In this document: positions 40,909-50,433 of the stretch, one piece after another | Position numbering within the stretch: the stretch's first letter is position 1 | Layout: every line of letters begins with the position of its first letter | Origin: Lachnospiraceae bacterium | GTDB lineage: Bacteria; Bacillota; Clostridia; Lachnospirales; Lachnospiraceae | Direction of reading: 5' to 3' | Length of the DNA: 64,000 nucleotides | Assembly (NCBI GenBank): GCA_029224965.1 | Contig: JAQXVO010000030.1 | Location: 124,001-188,000 of the forward strand | The notes under the pieces: generated by a model | What the model was told of the DNA's origin: nothing | Seen by the model: the letters and a program-made list of their open reading frames with translations, nothing else | The model's database searches: none | Position numbers and translations under genes: made by a program

Positions 40909-42279
40909 TCAGAAATCCGCTGCCCTCTCCCGGCCTGCAAATTCCTGATCGACCTTCTTTATAATGCTGCGGTAGGCCAGACAGGTGAAAAGTCCTGCTC
41001 CCACCCAGGCCGAGGCATCCGACATGGCTGCCAGGACATAGATCCCGCTGACCATGGATGCAATGGCAAAGGTCATCCGGCAGATCAGCTCCACAACGCC
41101 TCCCAGCATGGGCATGAGGCCGTAGCCGCAGCCCTGCATGGTATTCCGGAAAATAAAGATCATACCCAGGGGAATAAAGCAGATGACGCTGGCGATCATA
41201 TAGGGCCAGGCGTAAGGCATCATCTTGCCGATATTGGTTTTAGCATCGAAGAAGAGACTCATGCCGGGGCGAAGAAGAAGGAGAGCCAGAGTGCCAACGA
41301 CAACCGAATATACCACATCCAGCTTCATGGAAGCTCTGACGCCCGAATGAATCCGGTCGATTTTCCCGGCCCCGTAATTCTGACCTGTATAGGCCGCCAT
41401 GGTCTGACCGACCGACATATAGCCCTGACAGAGAACATTCTGCACCTTACTTGCAGCCGTATAGGCAGCGACAGCAAGGGGTCCGTAGATATTGATGGCC
41501 GCCTGCATGATCATGGTTCCCGAAGCTGTGATACCAAACTGCAGAGCCATGGGAACACCGACAACCAGCTGGCTTTTGGCCATCTGCCGGTTGATCCGGT
41601 AGAAATCCTTCTGCAGACGCAGTTCCGGCTGACGGGCTAAAATATAGACCGCCTCGAGGACGGCCGAGATGCCCTGGGAGATGACTGTCGCAACAGCGGC
41701 TCCCTGGGTTCCCATGTGGAACTTGATAATCAGAAGAAGGTCAAGCCCTACATTCAGACATGCGGAAAAGACCAGGAAAACCAGAGGCATCCTGGCATTG
41801 CCAACCGCCCGGAGCATGGCGGCGAAGAGATTGTAATAGACCGTGCTGAAGAGACCGATGCAGATCACGATGATGTAATCGTAGGCATAGTTATAGATCT
41901 CCTTCGGCGTATTCATAAGATGGAGAATCCTGTGCATGAGAAGGGTGCTGAGTGCAGTCAAAAGGATGGTCACGATGGCTGACATGACGATGGCATTGGA
42001 AACCGACCGCCGGGTCCCCTTCTTATCCCCGGCTCCGAATCTCTGCGAAGTCATAACGGTAAAGCCGGAGGACAGACCGTTGGCCAGGCCCTGGATCAGG
42101 AACATAATGGTTCCGGTCGAGCCGACTGCTGCCAGGGCATTCTGTCCGACAAAACGGCCTACGATGACTGTATCCGCCATATTATAAAGCTGCTGGAAAA
42201 TATTTCCGATCAGTAAGGGAATCGTGAATGTGACAATGGCCGATAGCGGCTTTCCCTCCAGCAATCTGCTTTTGTTCAT
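40909..42279 (-). CDS. MATE family efflux transporter
   Basis: The 456-residue protein has about twelve membrane helices in two related halves. The first half begins IVTFTIPLLIGNIFQQLYNM with DTVIVGRFVGQNALAAVGST, and the second has TASKVQNVLCQGYMSVGQTM. These are standard for the DinF/NorM-like MATE families, which export drugs or metabolites with Na+ or H+. It precedes the ABC exporter operon by about 300 bases with its own likely promoter. The substrate cannot be predicted. Confidence 0.92.
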   Translation of the reverse strand: MNKSRLLEGKPLSAIVTFTIPLLIGNIFQQLYNMADTVIVGRFVGQNALAAVGSTGTIMFLIQGLANGLSSGFTVMTSQRFGAGDKKGTRRSVSNAIVMSAIVTILLTALSTLLMHRILHLMNTPKEIYNYAYDYIIVICIGLFSTVYYNLFAAMLRAVGNARMPLVFLVFSACLNVGLDLLLIIKFHMGTQGAAVATVISQGISAVLEAVYILARQPELRLQKDFYRINRQMAKSQLVVGVPMALQFGITASGTMIMQAAINIYGPLAVAAYTAASKVQNVLCQGYMSVGQTMAAYTGQNYGAGKIDRIHSGVRASMKLDVVYSVVVGTLALLLLRPGMSLFFDAKTNIGKMMPYAWPYMIASVICFIPLGMIFIFRNTMQGCGYGLMPMLGGVVELICRMTFAIASMVSGIYVLAAMSDASAWVGAGLFTCLAYRSIIKKVDQEFAGRERAADF

Positions 42280-42309
42280 AATCTTACTTTCTAGTGGATT
42301 TTTTCAGAA

Positions 42310-43029
42310 TTAAAGTTCGGAAACACCCTTGCGGTAGTTCTGGGGGCCTTCCAGGAAAGGCTTCTTCTCTGCTGTCTTCTGGCTTCCTGTGACAATCCAG
42401 AGAGAAACTGCCCCGAAAAGAGGAAGCATCTGGAAAAAGATGGAGCGGACACCGATCAGATGGGTCAGAATGCCAAGATAAAGGGCGCCGGTATAGAAAA
42501 AGACAATGGTCGCCGTATAGAAGCGTCCCTGCTCAAAGCTTCTTCTCTTATGGTCTGCAAAATAATCCATCCAGCCGAACAAAGCCTGCTTGCAGTTATT
42601 GGAGCAGAAAATTGTAGAACAGTTGAAACCCTCTGCACCGGCAAAGACACCCCACTGGAAGCCGGTCATGAAAAAGATCGGCCAGAGACCGAGGATATCC
42701 GGAATGTCCGCCGGAAGCATGCCTGCAATCAGAACGCAGACGAACTCGACGGCAAAGCAGATTTCTTCTACCCGGACCTGCTTAATGAACCTTTTCAGAA
42801 TATGAGTGATGGCAAGAGCCGACATGAAAAGAAGAAAGGCGACAAAACGATAGAGCACCTGGAACCAGTCATCGCCGATAATGACATGAATCAGAAGATC
42901 GGTCAGATTTGCGGTCTGAGCCTGGCCGAAGTTTCCCCGGAGCATGATGCCGTAGATGGCACAGCCTCCTCCGACAAATGCCATGATGAGATGCAGGAGC
43001 AGGTTTTTCTTTCGTCTGATGAACTTCAA
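42310..43029 (-). CDS. YoaK/DUF1275 family membrane protein
   Basis: The 239-residue protein has about six membrane helices. An early GGGCAIYGIMLRGNFGQAQT-NLTDL region and a central FMTGFQWGVFAGAEGFNCST segment correspond to the GFxxGMQN-type signature of DUF1275/YoaK proteins. Their function is unknown, although transport is suspected. It ends 31 bases before the MATE gene, so it may share its transcript. A perfect palindrome lies about 60 bases upstream of the ATG. Confidence 0.75.
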   Translation of the reverse strand: MKFIRRKKNLLLHLIMAFVGGGCAIYGIMLRGNFGQAQTANLTDLLIHVIIGDDWFQVLYRFVAFLLFMSALAITHILKRFIKQVRVEEICFAVEFVCVLIAGMLPADIPDILGLWPIFFMTGFQWGVFAGAEGFNCSTIFCSNNCKQALFGWMDYFADHKRRSFEQGRFYTATIVFFYTGALYLGILTHLIGVRSIFFQMLPLFGAVSLWIVTGSQKTAEKKPFLEGPQNYRKGVSEL

Positions 43030-43087
43030 TTTTCTTCTTTCCTTCCTTCGATTGAAATTGCAAATACGAATGACCTAAATCTGGAAA

Positions 43088-43103
43088 GTTTTGTATACAA
43101 AAC
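43088..43103. promoter_or_regulatory. 16-bp perfect palindrome upstream of the YoaK-type gene
   Basis: GTTTTGTATACAAAAC contains TTGTATACAA, which fits the GT-N4-AC-centred operators of FadR-type GntR regulators. It lies 59 bases upstream of the start codon at 43029, in promoter position. No candidate regulator gene is adjacent. Confidence 0.5.
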
Positions 43104-43249
43104 CCCAAACGGCCTCATCATAGCACCGGAAGTCCCTAAAGTAAATGTTTTCTGAATTGTTTTTCATTTTGTCCGATTTCCGCTTCATAAAGAAAGATGG
43201 TCTGAAATTTTTCTGCTCACAGGCAGTTCCTTTCCGTTCGTGGATTCAC

Positions 43250-44185
43250 TCACTCCAATCCGGTTTCCTCCGGCAGACCCAGCATGATATTCATATTCTG
43301 GACAGCAGCTCCGCTGGCACCCTTGCCCAGGTTATCGAAGAGAGCTGTTACTGTGGTCTGGTCTTCATTTCCGGAAACGACAAGCTCCAGGCGGTTGGTG
43401 CCGGCCAGGGCATTGGCATAGATGGTGCCGGGCTTTTCCTCGAAGGGACGGACCGAAAGGAAGTGCTCGTCCTTATAGTAGTCTGCCAGGGCATTCCGGA
43501 TATCACGGGCAGTCGGAGTCCCGTTCAGAAGACGGTTCTGAAGAGAGATTGTTCCAGCCATTCCTCTGTAATAATCATCGACGACCGGAAGGAAGACCGG
43601 TGGATAGAGAAGGCCTGTCATCTTCTGCATTTCCGGAAGATGCTTGTGATGAAGGGTCCGGCCGTAGATGCCCGGCGCCTTGAGCTCGGTCCGGACCGGC
43701 TCGGTCTCATAGTCCCTGATCATCTTTTTTCCGCCGCCCGAGTAGCCGGTCAGAGAAAAGCAGGTCAGGGGATAGTCCTTTGGCAGAATGCCCAGACGGA
43801 CCAGGGGTGCGGTCGAGGAAATCAGTCCGGTTGCATGGCAGCCCGGATTGGCGACCCGATGACTGTCCCGGATGGCCTGACGCTGTTCCTTTGAAAGCTC
43901 CGGGAAGCCGTAGGTCCAGCCCTCTGCCGTCCGGTGGGCGGTCGAAGCATCGACGACGCGGACATCTGGATTTTCAATCATGGATACAGCTTCTCTGGCC
44001 CCGTCATCCGGCAGACAAAGGAAGACCAGATCCGCAGCATTCAGGAATTTCTTTCTCTCCTCTGGATCGTGGCGCTTGTCCTCATCGATCCGAAGAAGCT
44101 CCAGATCATCCCGTTTTCCGATTCTGTCGTAAATTTCAAGACCTGTGGTTCCGCTCTGACCGTCAATGTAGATTTTTGTCTTCAT
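43250..44185 (-). CDS. argC: N-acetyl-gamma-glutamyl-phosphate reductase
   Basis: The 311-residue enzyme has an NAD(P)-binding start (KIYIDGQSGTTGLEIYDRI) and the catalytic cysteine in VANPGCHATG near residue 118, followed by FSLTGYSGGGKKMI and a HKHLPEMQK segment with a catalytic-type His. The length and GQSGTTG start are those of the short argC type. It makes N-acetylglutamate semialdehyde in arginine synthesis. No other arg gene is next to it, and it is the last gene after cls on this strand. Confidence 0.92.
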   Translation of the reverse strand: MKTKIYIDGQSGTTGLEIYDRIGKRDDLELLRIDEDKRHDPEERKKFLNAADLVFLCLPDDGAREAVSMIENPDVRVVDASTAHRTAEGWTYGFPELSKEQRQAIRDSHRVANPGCHATGLISSTAPLVRLGILPKDYPLTCFSLTGYSGGGKKMIRDYETEPVRTELKAPGIYGRTLHHKHLPEMQKMTGLLYPPVFLPVVDDYYRGMAGTISLQNRLLNGTPTARDIRNALADYYKDEHFLSVRPFEEKPGTIYANALAGTNRLELVVSGNEDQTTVTALFDNLGKGASGAAVQNMNIMLGLPEETGLE

Positions 44186-44205
44186 AATCTTCTTCCTTTT
44201 CTTTT

Positions 44206-45843
44206 TTATAATAATTCCGCAAAGAGTCTCAGGAACATCTGCCAGAGGCGTAGTCTTCTGGTCCGTCCCTCCTTATAGAACTTTGTAACCTCCCGGCACT
44301 GCTCCATGGTATTCAGGAAATCATCATGGATTTCTGTCACAACCGGATCATCCACGATCAGACAGCCGTTTTCGAAATGATGATAGAGGCTCCGGTAATC
44401 CAGGTTAATGGTTCCGCAGGTGGCCGCAATGTCATCGGTCACACACATCTTGGCATGGCAGAAGCCCGGTGTGTATTCATAGATCCGGACGCCGTTCCGG
44501 ACCAGACCGTTGTAATAGGACCGGGTGATCTGATAGATCAGTTTCTTGTCCGGAATGCCCGGCGTAATAATGCGGACATCCACGCCCCTCTTTGCCGCCA
44601 GGGACAGGGCATGATTCATTTCATCCGTAATGATCAGATAGGGAGTAATAAACCAGCAGTAGTCTTCTGCCTGTTCGATCAATGAAATATAGACATTCTC
44701 GCCGACATTTTCATTATCGATGGGGTTATCCGCATAAGGCTGGACAAAGCCCTCCCGGGAAATGTCCGGAAGCTTTCCTTCCCGGATCTGCTCCTCAGCC
44801 CGCTTCTCCTCGCGTTTCTCGTCCGCTCTTTCCTCTTTCTCGGCGACCTTGATATAGCGGGCAATATCACCCTCGGTATCATCGAGCTTGGGATCCTTCA
44901 TGGCATTCCAGTTTTCAAGGAAAGTCACAAGCAGACTTCTGACCGCATCTCCTTCCAGGCGGATTCCCGTATCCTTCCAGTGTCCGTAAGGATGAGTGAC
45001 ATTAAAATACTCATTGGCCAGGTTATAGCCTCCGGTATAGCCGATCTCCCCGTCGATGACTGTGATCTTCCGGTGGTCTCTGTTATTGAGGAAAACATTG
45101 AGGCCGGGCATAACCGGGTTAAAATCCCTGCACTGGATACCCATGGCTTCCATCCGCTTGATAAAGCGGCCGTCCAGAAAACCGATCGATCCCATATCAT
45201 CATAGAAGATACGGACCTCAACGCCCTGGGCCGCCTTTTCCTTCAGGATATCCTCAATACCCTTCCAGGACTCCTTTTCTTCGATGGCATGATACTCCAT
45301 GAAAATGTAGTGCGAAGCCTTGCGAAGGTCTTCCTTCATAGCCTCCAGGCCCATCGAGGCTTCCGGGAAAAATCTGACCCGGGTATTCTGATAAAGGGGA
45401 TAGGCTGCGTAATCCTCCAGATAGCGGCTGACACCGGAGAGCTCGGGATGCCGCTCCTTTAAGAGCTCATCTGCCAGGGGATCCCTGTGCAGATGGGGAA
45501 GCAGCTCCTCATCGACCGCCTGGTAACGCTTTCTCATAAAATAAGTCGATCCGTTCAGACCGACCAGGAGGTACATGACGATACCAAAGACCGGCAGAAC
45601 CAGAATCAGGATAATCCAGGGCGTCTTCATGGAGCTGGTCTTATGCTGGCTGTAGATAAAAAGGACCAGAATAAAGGTCAGAACCTGTGTCATATCCCGG
45701 ACCCAGCTCCAGCGTCCGTTTAGAGTTGTAAAAAAGGAGACAATCAGAGCAATCTGCAGGGAGATACCGATCAAAGTAAATAAAAGTCTCCAGATACTGT
45801 TCCTGGTGGCCGTCTTTTTCTCTGCCGTCATCTGTTCATGCAC
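44206..45843 (-). CDS. cls: Cardiolipin synthase
   Basis: The 545-residue membrane enzyme has two N-terminal helices (about 17-40 and 47-68, plus a third near 75-95) and two phospholipase D motifs. The first is DHRKITVIDGEIGYTGGYN near 265; the second is CHAKMCVTDD...GTINLDYRS near 455. It condenses two phosphatidylglycerols into cardiolipin at the membrane. A charged Glu/Lys/Arg-rich insertion (about 325-355) lies between the halves. It sits 20 bases upstream of argC without functional relation. Confidence 0.93.
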   Translation of the reverse strand: MHEQMTAEKKTATRNSIWRLLFTLIGISLQIALIVSFFTTLNGRWSWVRDMTQVLTFILVLFIYSQHKTSSMKTPWIILILVLPVFGIVMYLLVGLNGSTYFMRKRYQAVDEELLPHLHRDPLADELLKERHPELSGVSRYLEDYAAYPLYQNTRVRFFPEASMGLEAMKEDLRKASHYIFMEYHAIEEKESWKGIEDILKEKAAQGVEVRIFYDDMGSIGFLDGRFIKRMEAMGIQCRDFNPVMPGLNVFLNNRDHRKITVIDGEIGYTGGYNLANEYFNVTHPYGHWKDTGIRLEGDAVRSLLVTFLENWNAMKDPKLDDTEGDIARYIKVAEKEERADEKREEKRAEEQIREGKLPDISREGFVQPYADNPIDNENVGENVYISLIEQAEDYCWFITPYLIITDEMNHALSLAAKRGVDVRIITPGIPDKKLIYQITRSYYNGLVRNGVRIYEYTPGFCHAKMCVTDDIAATCGTINLDYRSLYHHFENGCLIVDDPVVTEIHDDFLNTMEQCREVTKFYKEGRTRRLRLWQMFLRLFAELL

Positions 45844-45963
45844 TGCTCCTGTCCTCCTTCGTCGGTATTTTTCTGTCTTCTTTTTAAAACAGAAAGGCAG
45901 GATTCCATACGGTCTCCTGCTCCTGTTCTCATTTTCACATCTTTAAATCAGAAGATATGTCTA

Positions 45964-46650
45964 TCAGGCCTGGGAAGCAATCTTCGCCTGCTCTGCCTTC
46001 TCCGCTCTTCTCCTTCTCCCGAAGAAACGCCTCTGCACATCATGCATGGATGCAATCTTGTCGGCCGCAATCAGGATCCAGCCTTCCCGGTTGGTCGGGA
46101 ACATGAAGGTAGAGGGGAACATATGGCGGGCGATATTTTTCTGCTCCTTCTTTGAGAGATCCGGATAGATCTTTAAGGCTTCCTTGACGGAATCCTTGGG
46201 ATGCTGGAAATTCGTAACGAAATTATTCTTGAATTTCTCATGGCGGCCGATAATGCCGAAGTCATGGAGAAGGGTGGTCCGAATAACCTCTTCCTTGTTG
46301 ACGTGGATTCCGTGACGCTCCAGGATTTCAGCGATATGAAGGCCAACCTCGCTGACCTCGAGAGTATGGCCGGCAACCGTATTATTATAATGGTGGATCT
46401 GATTCCGGGCTTTCTCGAAAAGCTCGGAGCTTAAAGCTTCCTTTCCCACCTTTTCGATCACCAGCCGCCGTCTCTTCTCTTCAAACATACGGACAGCGGT
46501 CTTATTGGTGGGAGCATTTTCAAGAATTCTGGTTTCCGAAACCTCCTCCAGACGGAATACTTTTTCTTCTCTGGCCTTTTCCCTGTCAGAAACTACGGAT
46601 AGATTCTGATGATCCTTTACTACACTTGCTGCATTCGCACTGTTATACAT
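45964..46650 (-). CDS. HD-domain phosphohydrolase-like protein
   Basis: Residues ~90-200 of this 228-residue protein form an HD domain: HHYNNTVAGHTLEVSEVGLH supplies the first metal His, LLHDFGIIG the HD pair, and ARHMFP and AADKIAS the later ligands. The N-terminal ~85 residues are charged and helical and the C-terminus is very basic (RRFFGRRRRAEKAEQ). It resembles the HDIG-type hydrolases of Lachnospiraceae; the substrate is unknown. It lies next to another HD-containing gene at 46755, which may be coincidence or a functional pairing. Confidence 0.8.
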   Translation of the reverse strand: MYNSANAASVVKDHQNLSVVSDREKAREEKVFRLEEVSETRILENAPTNKTAVRMFEEKRRRLVIEKVGKEALSSELFEKARNQIHHYNNTVAGHTLEVSEVGLHIAEILERHGIHVNKEEVIRTTLLHDFGIIGRHEKFKNNFVTNFQHPKDSVKEALKIYPDLSKKEQKNIARHMFPSTFMFPTNREGWILIAADKIASMHDVQRRFFGRRRRAEKAEQAKIASQA

Positions 46651-46754
46651 GCTTCATTCTTCTTTCTACCCTGATACAATTCCCGGGTAAATTACCGGCT
46701 CTTCAAAATCCACCATCAGTTTATATTCAGGCTCAGAAAAATACAACTGATTTC

Positions 46755-48110
46755 TCAGTCTTCTTCCGTCTGAGGATACATCTGACGGAAAAGCCGCTTG
46801 CCGGTTTCCGTACGGAAGATCTTCTGATAGGCAGTTTCTATGGCTTGCTTCGGGAGCTCATCCTCATAGATATTGACGAGAAAATCGGCTTCGACCAGGA
46901 TCTGATAATCCCGGCCTTCGATTCCGTCATAGGTATGGTGATGGCCGACCAGATAGCAGACCCGTTCAATAATCCTGGGCGGATAGAGAAGAGACTTCAG
47001 AAGCTTCTCCGCTTCTCCGGGGCCCAGCTTCTCCTGAAGCTTTCCGTCACTGGAGCCGAAATCCTTCTCGGCCTTGTGAATTCCGATGTCATGAACAATG
47101 GCGGCCGTCTCCAGAATCGTCTGCTCCTCGGCAGACAGCTTCTCGCCGCGTCCGATCAGACGGGCATAGGTCCAGACCTTGGTAAAATGCTGGATCCGCT
47201 TGGGATCGCCCTTGTCATAGTCCGCCATGGCAAGATAGAGGGACTCGGGGCTCGGAACCGTCGGGTCTGTAAAATCTCCCGCCATATGGTAAACCGCACT
47301 GCTCGGTCTGACATAGCTTAAATAAGGCCTCTGATTTCTGGAACGGATGGCCTGGCCCAGATCCAGGTCGACCAGGAGATTCTCCTCCTTATCTCCTGCC
47401 TTGGCAATGACCTGGCCCTCCGGATCAATGACCAGGGATTCCCCGGCAAAATCCATGCCGTCTTCCTGACCGACCCGGTTGCACATGGCGATGAAAACAT
47501 TGTTTTCAAAGGCCTGACCCTGAAGCTCGGCTTCGAAGACATCCAGGGGTTCATTCTTCACATTGGCGGAAGGAATCAGAACCAGCTGGGCTCCCTGGAG
47601 GGCACAGGACCGAACCGACTCAGCCAGATGACGGTCAAAGCAGATCACGATACCGATCCGGCCGTTCGGCGTATCGAAAACCTGGAAGCCGGTTTCTGAC
47701 GGATCATAATAGTCCTTTTCGAAGAAATTTTCCGCCGAATAAATATTGACCATCTCGGAGGTCCCGAGAATTTCACCGTTGGGATCCATGAAATAGGACC
47801 GGTCAAAAAGCTTTCCTTCCCTGGTCTCTACATAGAAATTCGGGGAGAGATAGATTTCCTTTTCCTTTGCCTTATCCGCAAAGGACTGAATCCGTTCATC
47901 ATCCTCCGGAATGGCGAAAGCTGTCTTATGAATGCCCATGCCCTCCAGCATAGCCGAAGGATACTGGGGAAAGAAAGGTGTCAGCTGGGCCTCGGGAAAA
48001 AGAACCAGCTCTGCCCCATTCAGGCAGGCATCCTCTATATTTTCCATAGCCCTTTTCAGATTTGTCATCTTATCCATGGCCATCTGCATCTGTATCAGTG
48101 CGATTTTCAT
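46755..48110 (-). CDS. Carbon-nitrogen hydrolase fused to an HD domain
   Basis: In this 451-residue protein, residues 1-270 form a nitrilase-superfamily domain: KIALIQMQM start, catalytic Glu in LVLFPEAQL near 40, and catalytic Cys in IGIVICFDRHLAESVR near 174. The Lys of the Glu-Lys-Cys triad, normally in a YxK(x)H stretch, is not evident: the equivalent region reads GTSEMVNIYS. Residues ~300-445 are an HD domain (AAIVHDIGIHKAEKDFG, then VGHHHTYDG). The fusion suggests a two-step reaction or regulated hydrolysis of a nitrogen compound. No frameshift is seen at the junction, so it is a true fusion. The substrate is unknown. Confidence 0.8.
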   Translation of the reverse strand: MKIALIQMQMAMDKMTNLKRAMENIEDACLNGAELVLFPEAQLTPFFPQYPSAMLEGMGIHKTAFAIPEDDERIQSFADKAKEKEIYLSPNFYVETREGKLFDRSYFMDPNGEILGTSEMVNIYSAENFFEKDYYDPSETGFQVFDTPNGRIGIVICFDRHLAESVRSCALQGAQLVLIPSANVKNEPLDVFEAELQGQAFENNVFIAMCNRVGQEDGMDFAGESLVIDPEGQVIAKAGDKEENLLVDLDLGQAIRSRNQRPYLSYVRPSSAVYHMAGDFTDPTVPSPESLYLAMADYDKGDPKRIQHFTKVWTYARLIGRGEKLSAEEQTILETAAIVHDIGIHKAEKDFGSSDGKLQEKLGPGEAEKLLKSLLYPPRIIERVCYLVGHHHTYDGIEGRDYQILVEADFLVNIYEDELPKQAIETAYQKIFRTETGKRLFRQMYPQTEED

Positions 48111-48259
48111 TTTTCAAGCCTTTCCTTCTCTATTATATTCACAAGAGCTTCATCCCTTGAATTTTCTGCTTCTGAATTTCTATGCTTCCGAAATTCTTTG
48201 TATGAAAATATTTACTCTTCAGAGCCATACTTCCAAATCTCTGTCTCCGGAAGCATGCC

Positions 48260-49564
48260 CTAAATAAGGTCCCGGAAGTGGAAACTGGCCTTTCCGTCCG
48301 CATAATCTCCGACGATCTGGCCATGGCCGATCAGCTCATACTTATAGGTCATAAGGCCTTCCATTCCGACCGGTCCCCGGGCATGGAGCTTGCTGGTCGA
48401 GATGCCGACCTCGGCGCCGAAGCCATAGCGGAAGCCGTCAGCGAAACGGGTGGAACAGTTCCGATAGACACCGGCCGAATCCACCATCTGAAGGAAATAG
48501 GCGGCGGTCCTGTCATTTTCCGTCAGGATGGCATCCGTATGATGGGAACCGAAGCGGTTGATATGAGAAACCGCCTCCTTGACGCCGTCGACCAGCTTCA
48601 CCGATGCGACAAGGTCCAGATATTCCTTATGATAATCCTCATCCTGCATCAGAGGATCCTCTGCCAGAAGGAAATCAGCTTTCTTCAGGGCCTCCAGGCT
48701 TTCCTGATTGCCGCGGACCCGGACACCTTCCTCCCGGAAGGCCCTGGAAAGCTTCGGAAGAAAGTATCCGGCAATGGCTCTGTCGATCAGAACGGTCTCT
48801 GTAGCATTGCAGGCTGCAGCATACTGGGTCTTGGCATCCACCAGGATCCGGAGAGCCGCATCTTGATCAGCATCGCGGTCAACATAAGTATGGCAGACAC
48901 CGTCTGCATGCCCCATGACCGGAATTCTCGTATGATCCATAATATATCGGACAAAAGCATTGGAGCCTCTGGGGATCAGGAGGTCCACATCCCGGTCGCA
49001 CTGGAGAAGCTCATCGATCTCGCTGTGAGCCTCCGCCTGATAGAGGCAGCTGGCCGGAAGGCCAGCTCTTACAGCCGCATCCTTGATGATGGAAAAAAGA
49101 ATCCGGTTGGTTTCTTTCGTTTCCCTGCCGCCTTTTAAGATGGCACAGTTTCCGCTTTTTATACAGAGAGAGGAAATCTGAACCAGGGCGTCCGGTCTGG
49201 CTTCGAAGATGACACCGATGACACCGATCGGAACCCGGACCCGTCGAAGCTCCAGATTCTGATCGAGCTCACGGTCCAGAAGGACCTTACCGATCGGATC
49301 GGGCAGAGACATGACCTGATCGATTCCGGCCAGGACAGAAGAAAGCTTCTTCTCGTCAAAGCGAAGCCTCTTCTTCACCGAATCACTGACAGCATCTGCA
49401 TCGGCCCGGGCCAAATCCGCCCGGTTGGCGTCAAAGATTTCTTTTTTATGACCGGTCAGAGCATCCCGGATCTCCGCCAGGGCCCGATTCCGCTCCTCGG
49501 CTGACGATGCCGCCATCAGAGGCGATGCCAGCTTCATGCGATGTGCTTCTTCCTGAATCGTCAT
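48260..49564 (-). CDS. proA: Gamma-glutamyl phosphate reductase
   Basis: The 434-residue enzyme of the aldehyde dehydrogenase superfamily has the proA motifs: VRVPIGVIGVIFEARPDALV near 110, GNCAILKGGRETKETN, LLIPRGSNAFVRYI, the cysteine-containing YAAACNATET near 255, and GFGAEVGISTSKLHARGPVG near the end. It reduces gamma-glutamyl phosphate to glutamate semialdehyde for proline synthesis. The partner proB is not in the window. Its stop region overlaps the start of the convergent-side neighbour only on this strand: the flavin reductase gene ends within its first codons (4-base overlap), indicating co-transcription. Confidence 0.95.
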   Translation of the reverse strand: MTIQEEAHRMKLASPLMAASSAEERNRALAEIRDALTGHKKEIFDANRADLARADADAVSDSVKKRLRFDEKKLSSVLAGIDQVMSLPDPIGKVLLDRELDQNLELRRVRVPIGVIGVIFEARPDALVQISSLCIKSGNCAILKGGRETKETNRILFSIIKDAAVRAGLPASCLYQAEAHSEIDELLQCDRDVDLLIPRGSNAFVRYIMDHTRIPVMGHADGVCHTYVDRDADQDAALRILVDAKTQYAAACNATETVLIDRAIAGYFLPKLSRAFREEGVRVRGNQESLEALKKADFLLAEDPLMQDEDYHKEYLDLVASVKLVDGVKEAVSHINRFGSHHTDAILTENDRTAAYFLQMVDSAGVYRNCSTRFADGFRYGFGAEVGISTSKLHARGPVGMEGLMTYKYELIGHGQIVGDYADGKASFHFRDLI

Positions 49565-50361
49565 GATCGATTTCTTCCTTTCTGTTCTGCAGGTCTTCTC
49601 TCCGGTCTTTTCCTGGTATTTTCACCTGGCTTACGATCCGTTTTGATTCGATCTTTTCCTTTATATTCCTTAGCCGACTGTTTTTTCACTGATTTCACGT
49701 TTTTCCCAGCCGACTGGCCTGCTTTCTTAGGTTCCGTCTTTCGAATTTGTTTTTTCGCCTGATCGACTGGCTTTTCTGCTTTCTCTGCAGCTTTTTTCTT
49801 CTTCGCTCCCATAACCGAAAATCCGAAAGTCCCGAGCTTCTTTCCCAGTCCGAAATAGGTACCGTGGGAATAGACGATGGGATGGGCCTTTTCCAGATGA
49901 AAGCTCTGCTTCTCGTCGACATAGTCCGAATCCGCATGGACGGCCAGGACTTCTGCCAGAAACATGACATGGGAACCCAGCTCCTTTTCCTCGGTCACAC
50001 GGCACTCGATATTGACCGGGCTCTCGGAAAGAAGGCTGACCGCAATCTTATCGGCCTCTTCCTTATGAAGGTTTAAGGCCTCGAATTTATCCAGATCCCG
50101 TCCGCTTCTGACCCCGCAGAAGTCCGTCGCAAAGGCCAGATCCTCGGTCGTCAGATTGATGGCGAAGACACCGGTCTCATGGATGGCCTGATAGGAATAT
50201 CTCGATTTCCGGACGGAAATATAGACCATGGGCGGATTGGTATTAATGGTTCCGGTCCATGCCACGGTCAGAAGGTTGTCCCTGCCGTCCCTGCCCCGGG
50301 TGGAAACCAGGACGGCCGGCAGGGGATAGAGCATATTTCCTGGTTTCCAGCTGACTTTCAT
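49561..50361 (-). CDS. Flavin reductase-like (flavoredoxin) protein with a basic tail
   Basis: The ATG at 50361 (MKVSWKPGNMLYPLPAVLVS) is chosen because AAAAGGAG lies 8 bases before it and would fall inside the gene if the ATG six codons earlier were used. Residues 1-185 form the FMN-binding flavin reductase/flavoredoxin fold (VAWTGTINTNPPMVYISVRK and VNIECRVTEEKELGSHVMF). The last ~80 residues are a Lys/Arg-rich tail (KKKAAEKAEKPVDQAKKQ and on), absent from typical relatives. The tail may bind nucleic acid or be disordered. It overlaps proA by 4 bases. Confidence 0.85.
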   Translation of the reverse strand: MKVSWKPGNMLYPLPAVLVSTRGRDGRDNLLTVAWTGTINTNPPMVYISVRKSRYSYQAIHETGVFAINLTTEDLAFATDFCGVRSGRDLDKFEALNLHKEEADKIAVSLLSESPVNIECRVTEEKELGSHVMFLAEVLAVHADSDYVDEKQSFHLEKAHPIVYSHGTYFGLGKKLGTFGFSVMGAKKKKAAEKAEKPVDQAKKQIRKTEPKKAGQSAGKNVKSVKKQSAKEYKGKDRIKTDRKPGENTRKRPERRPAEQKGRNRS

Positions 50362-50433
50362 GAATAGACTCCTTTTCAAAGGCCGTGGATGAAATCAACT
50401 CTTTCCCTGCGGCCGGATTCGTTTTCAGGATCC

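Noticed and set aside
43145-43894. Plus-strand frame of about 250 codons opposite argC
   Set aside because: It covers the argC active-site region in antisense and has no ribosome binding site.
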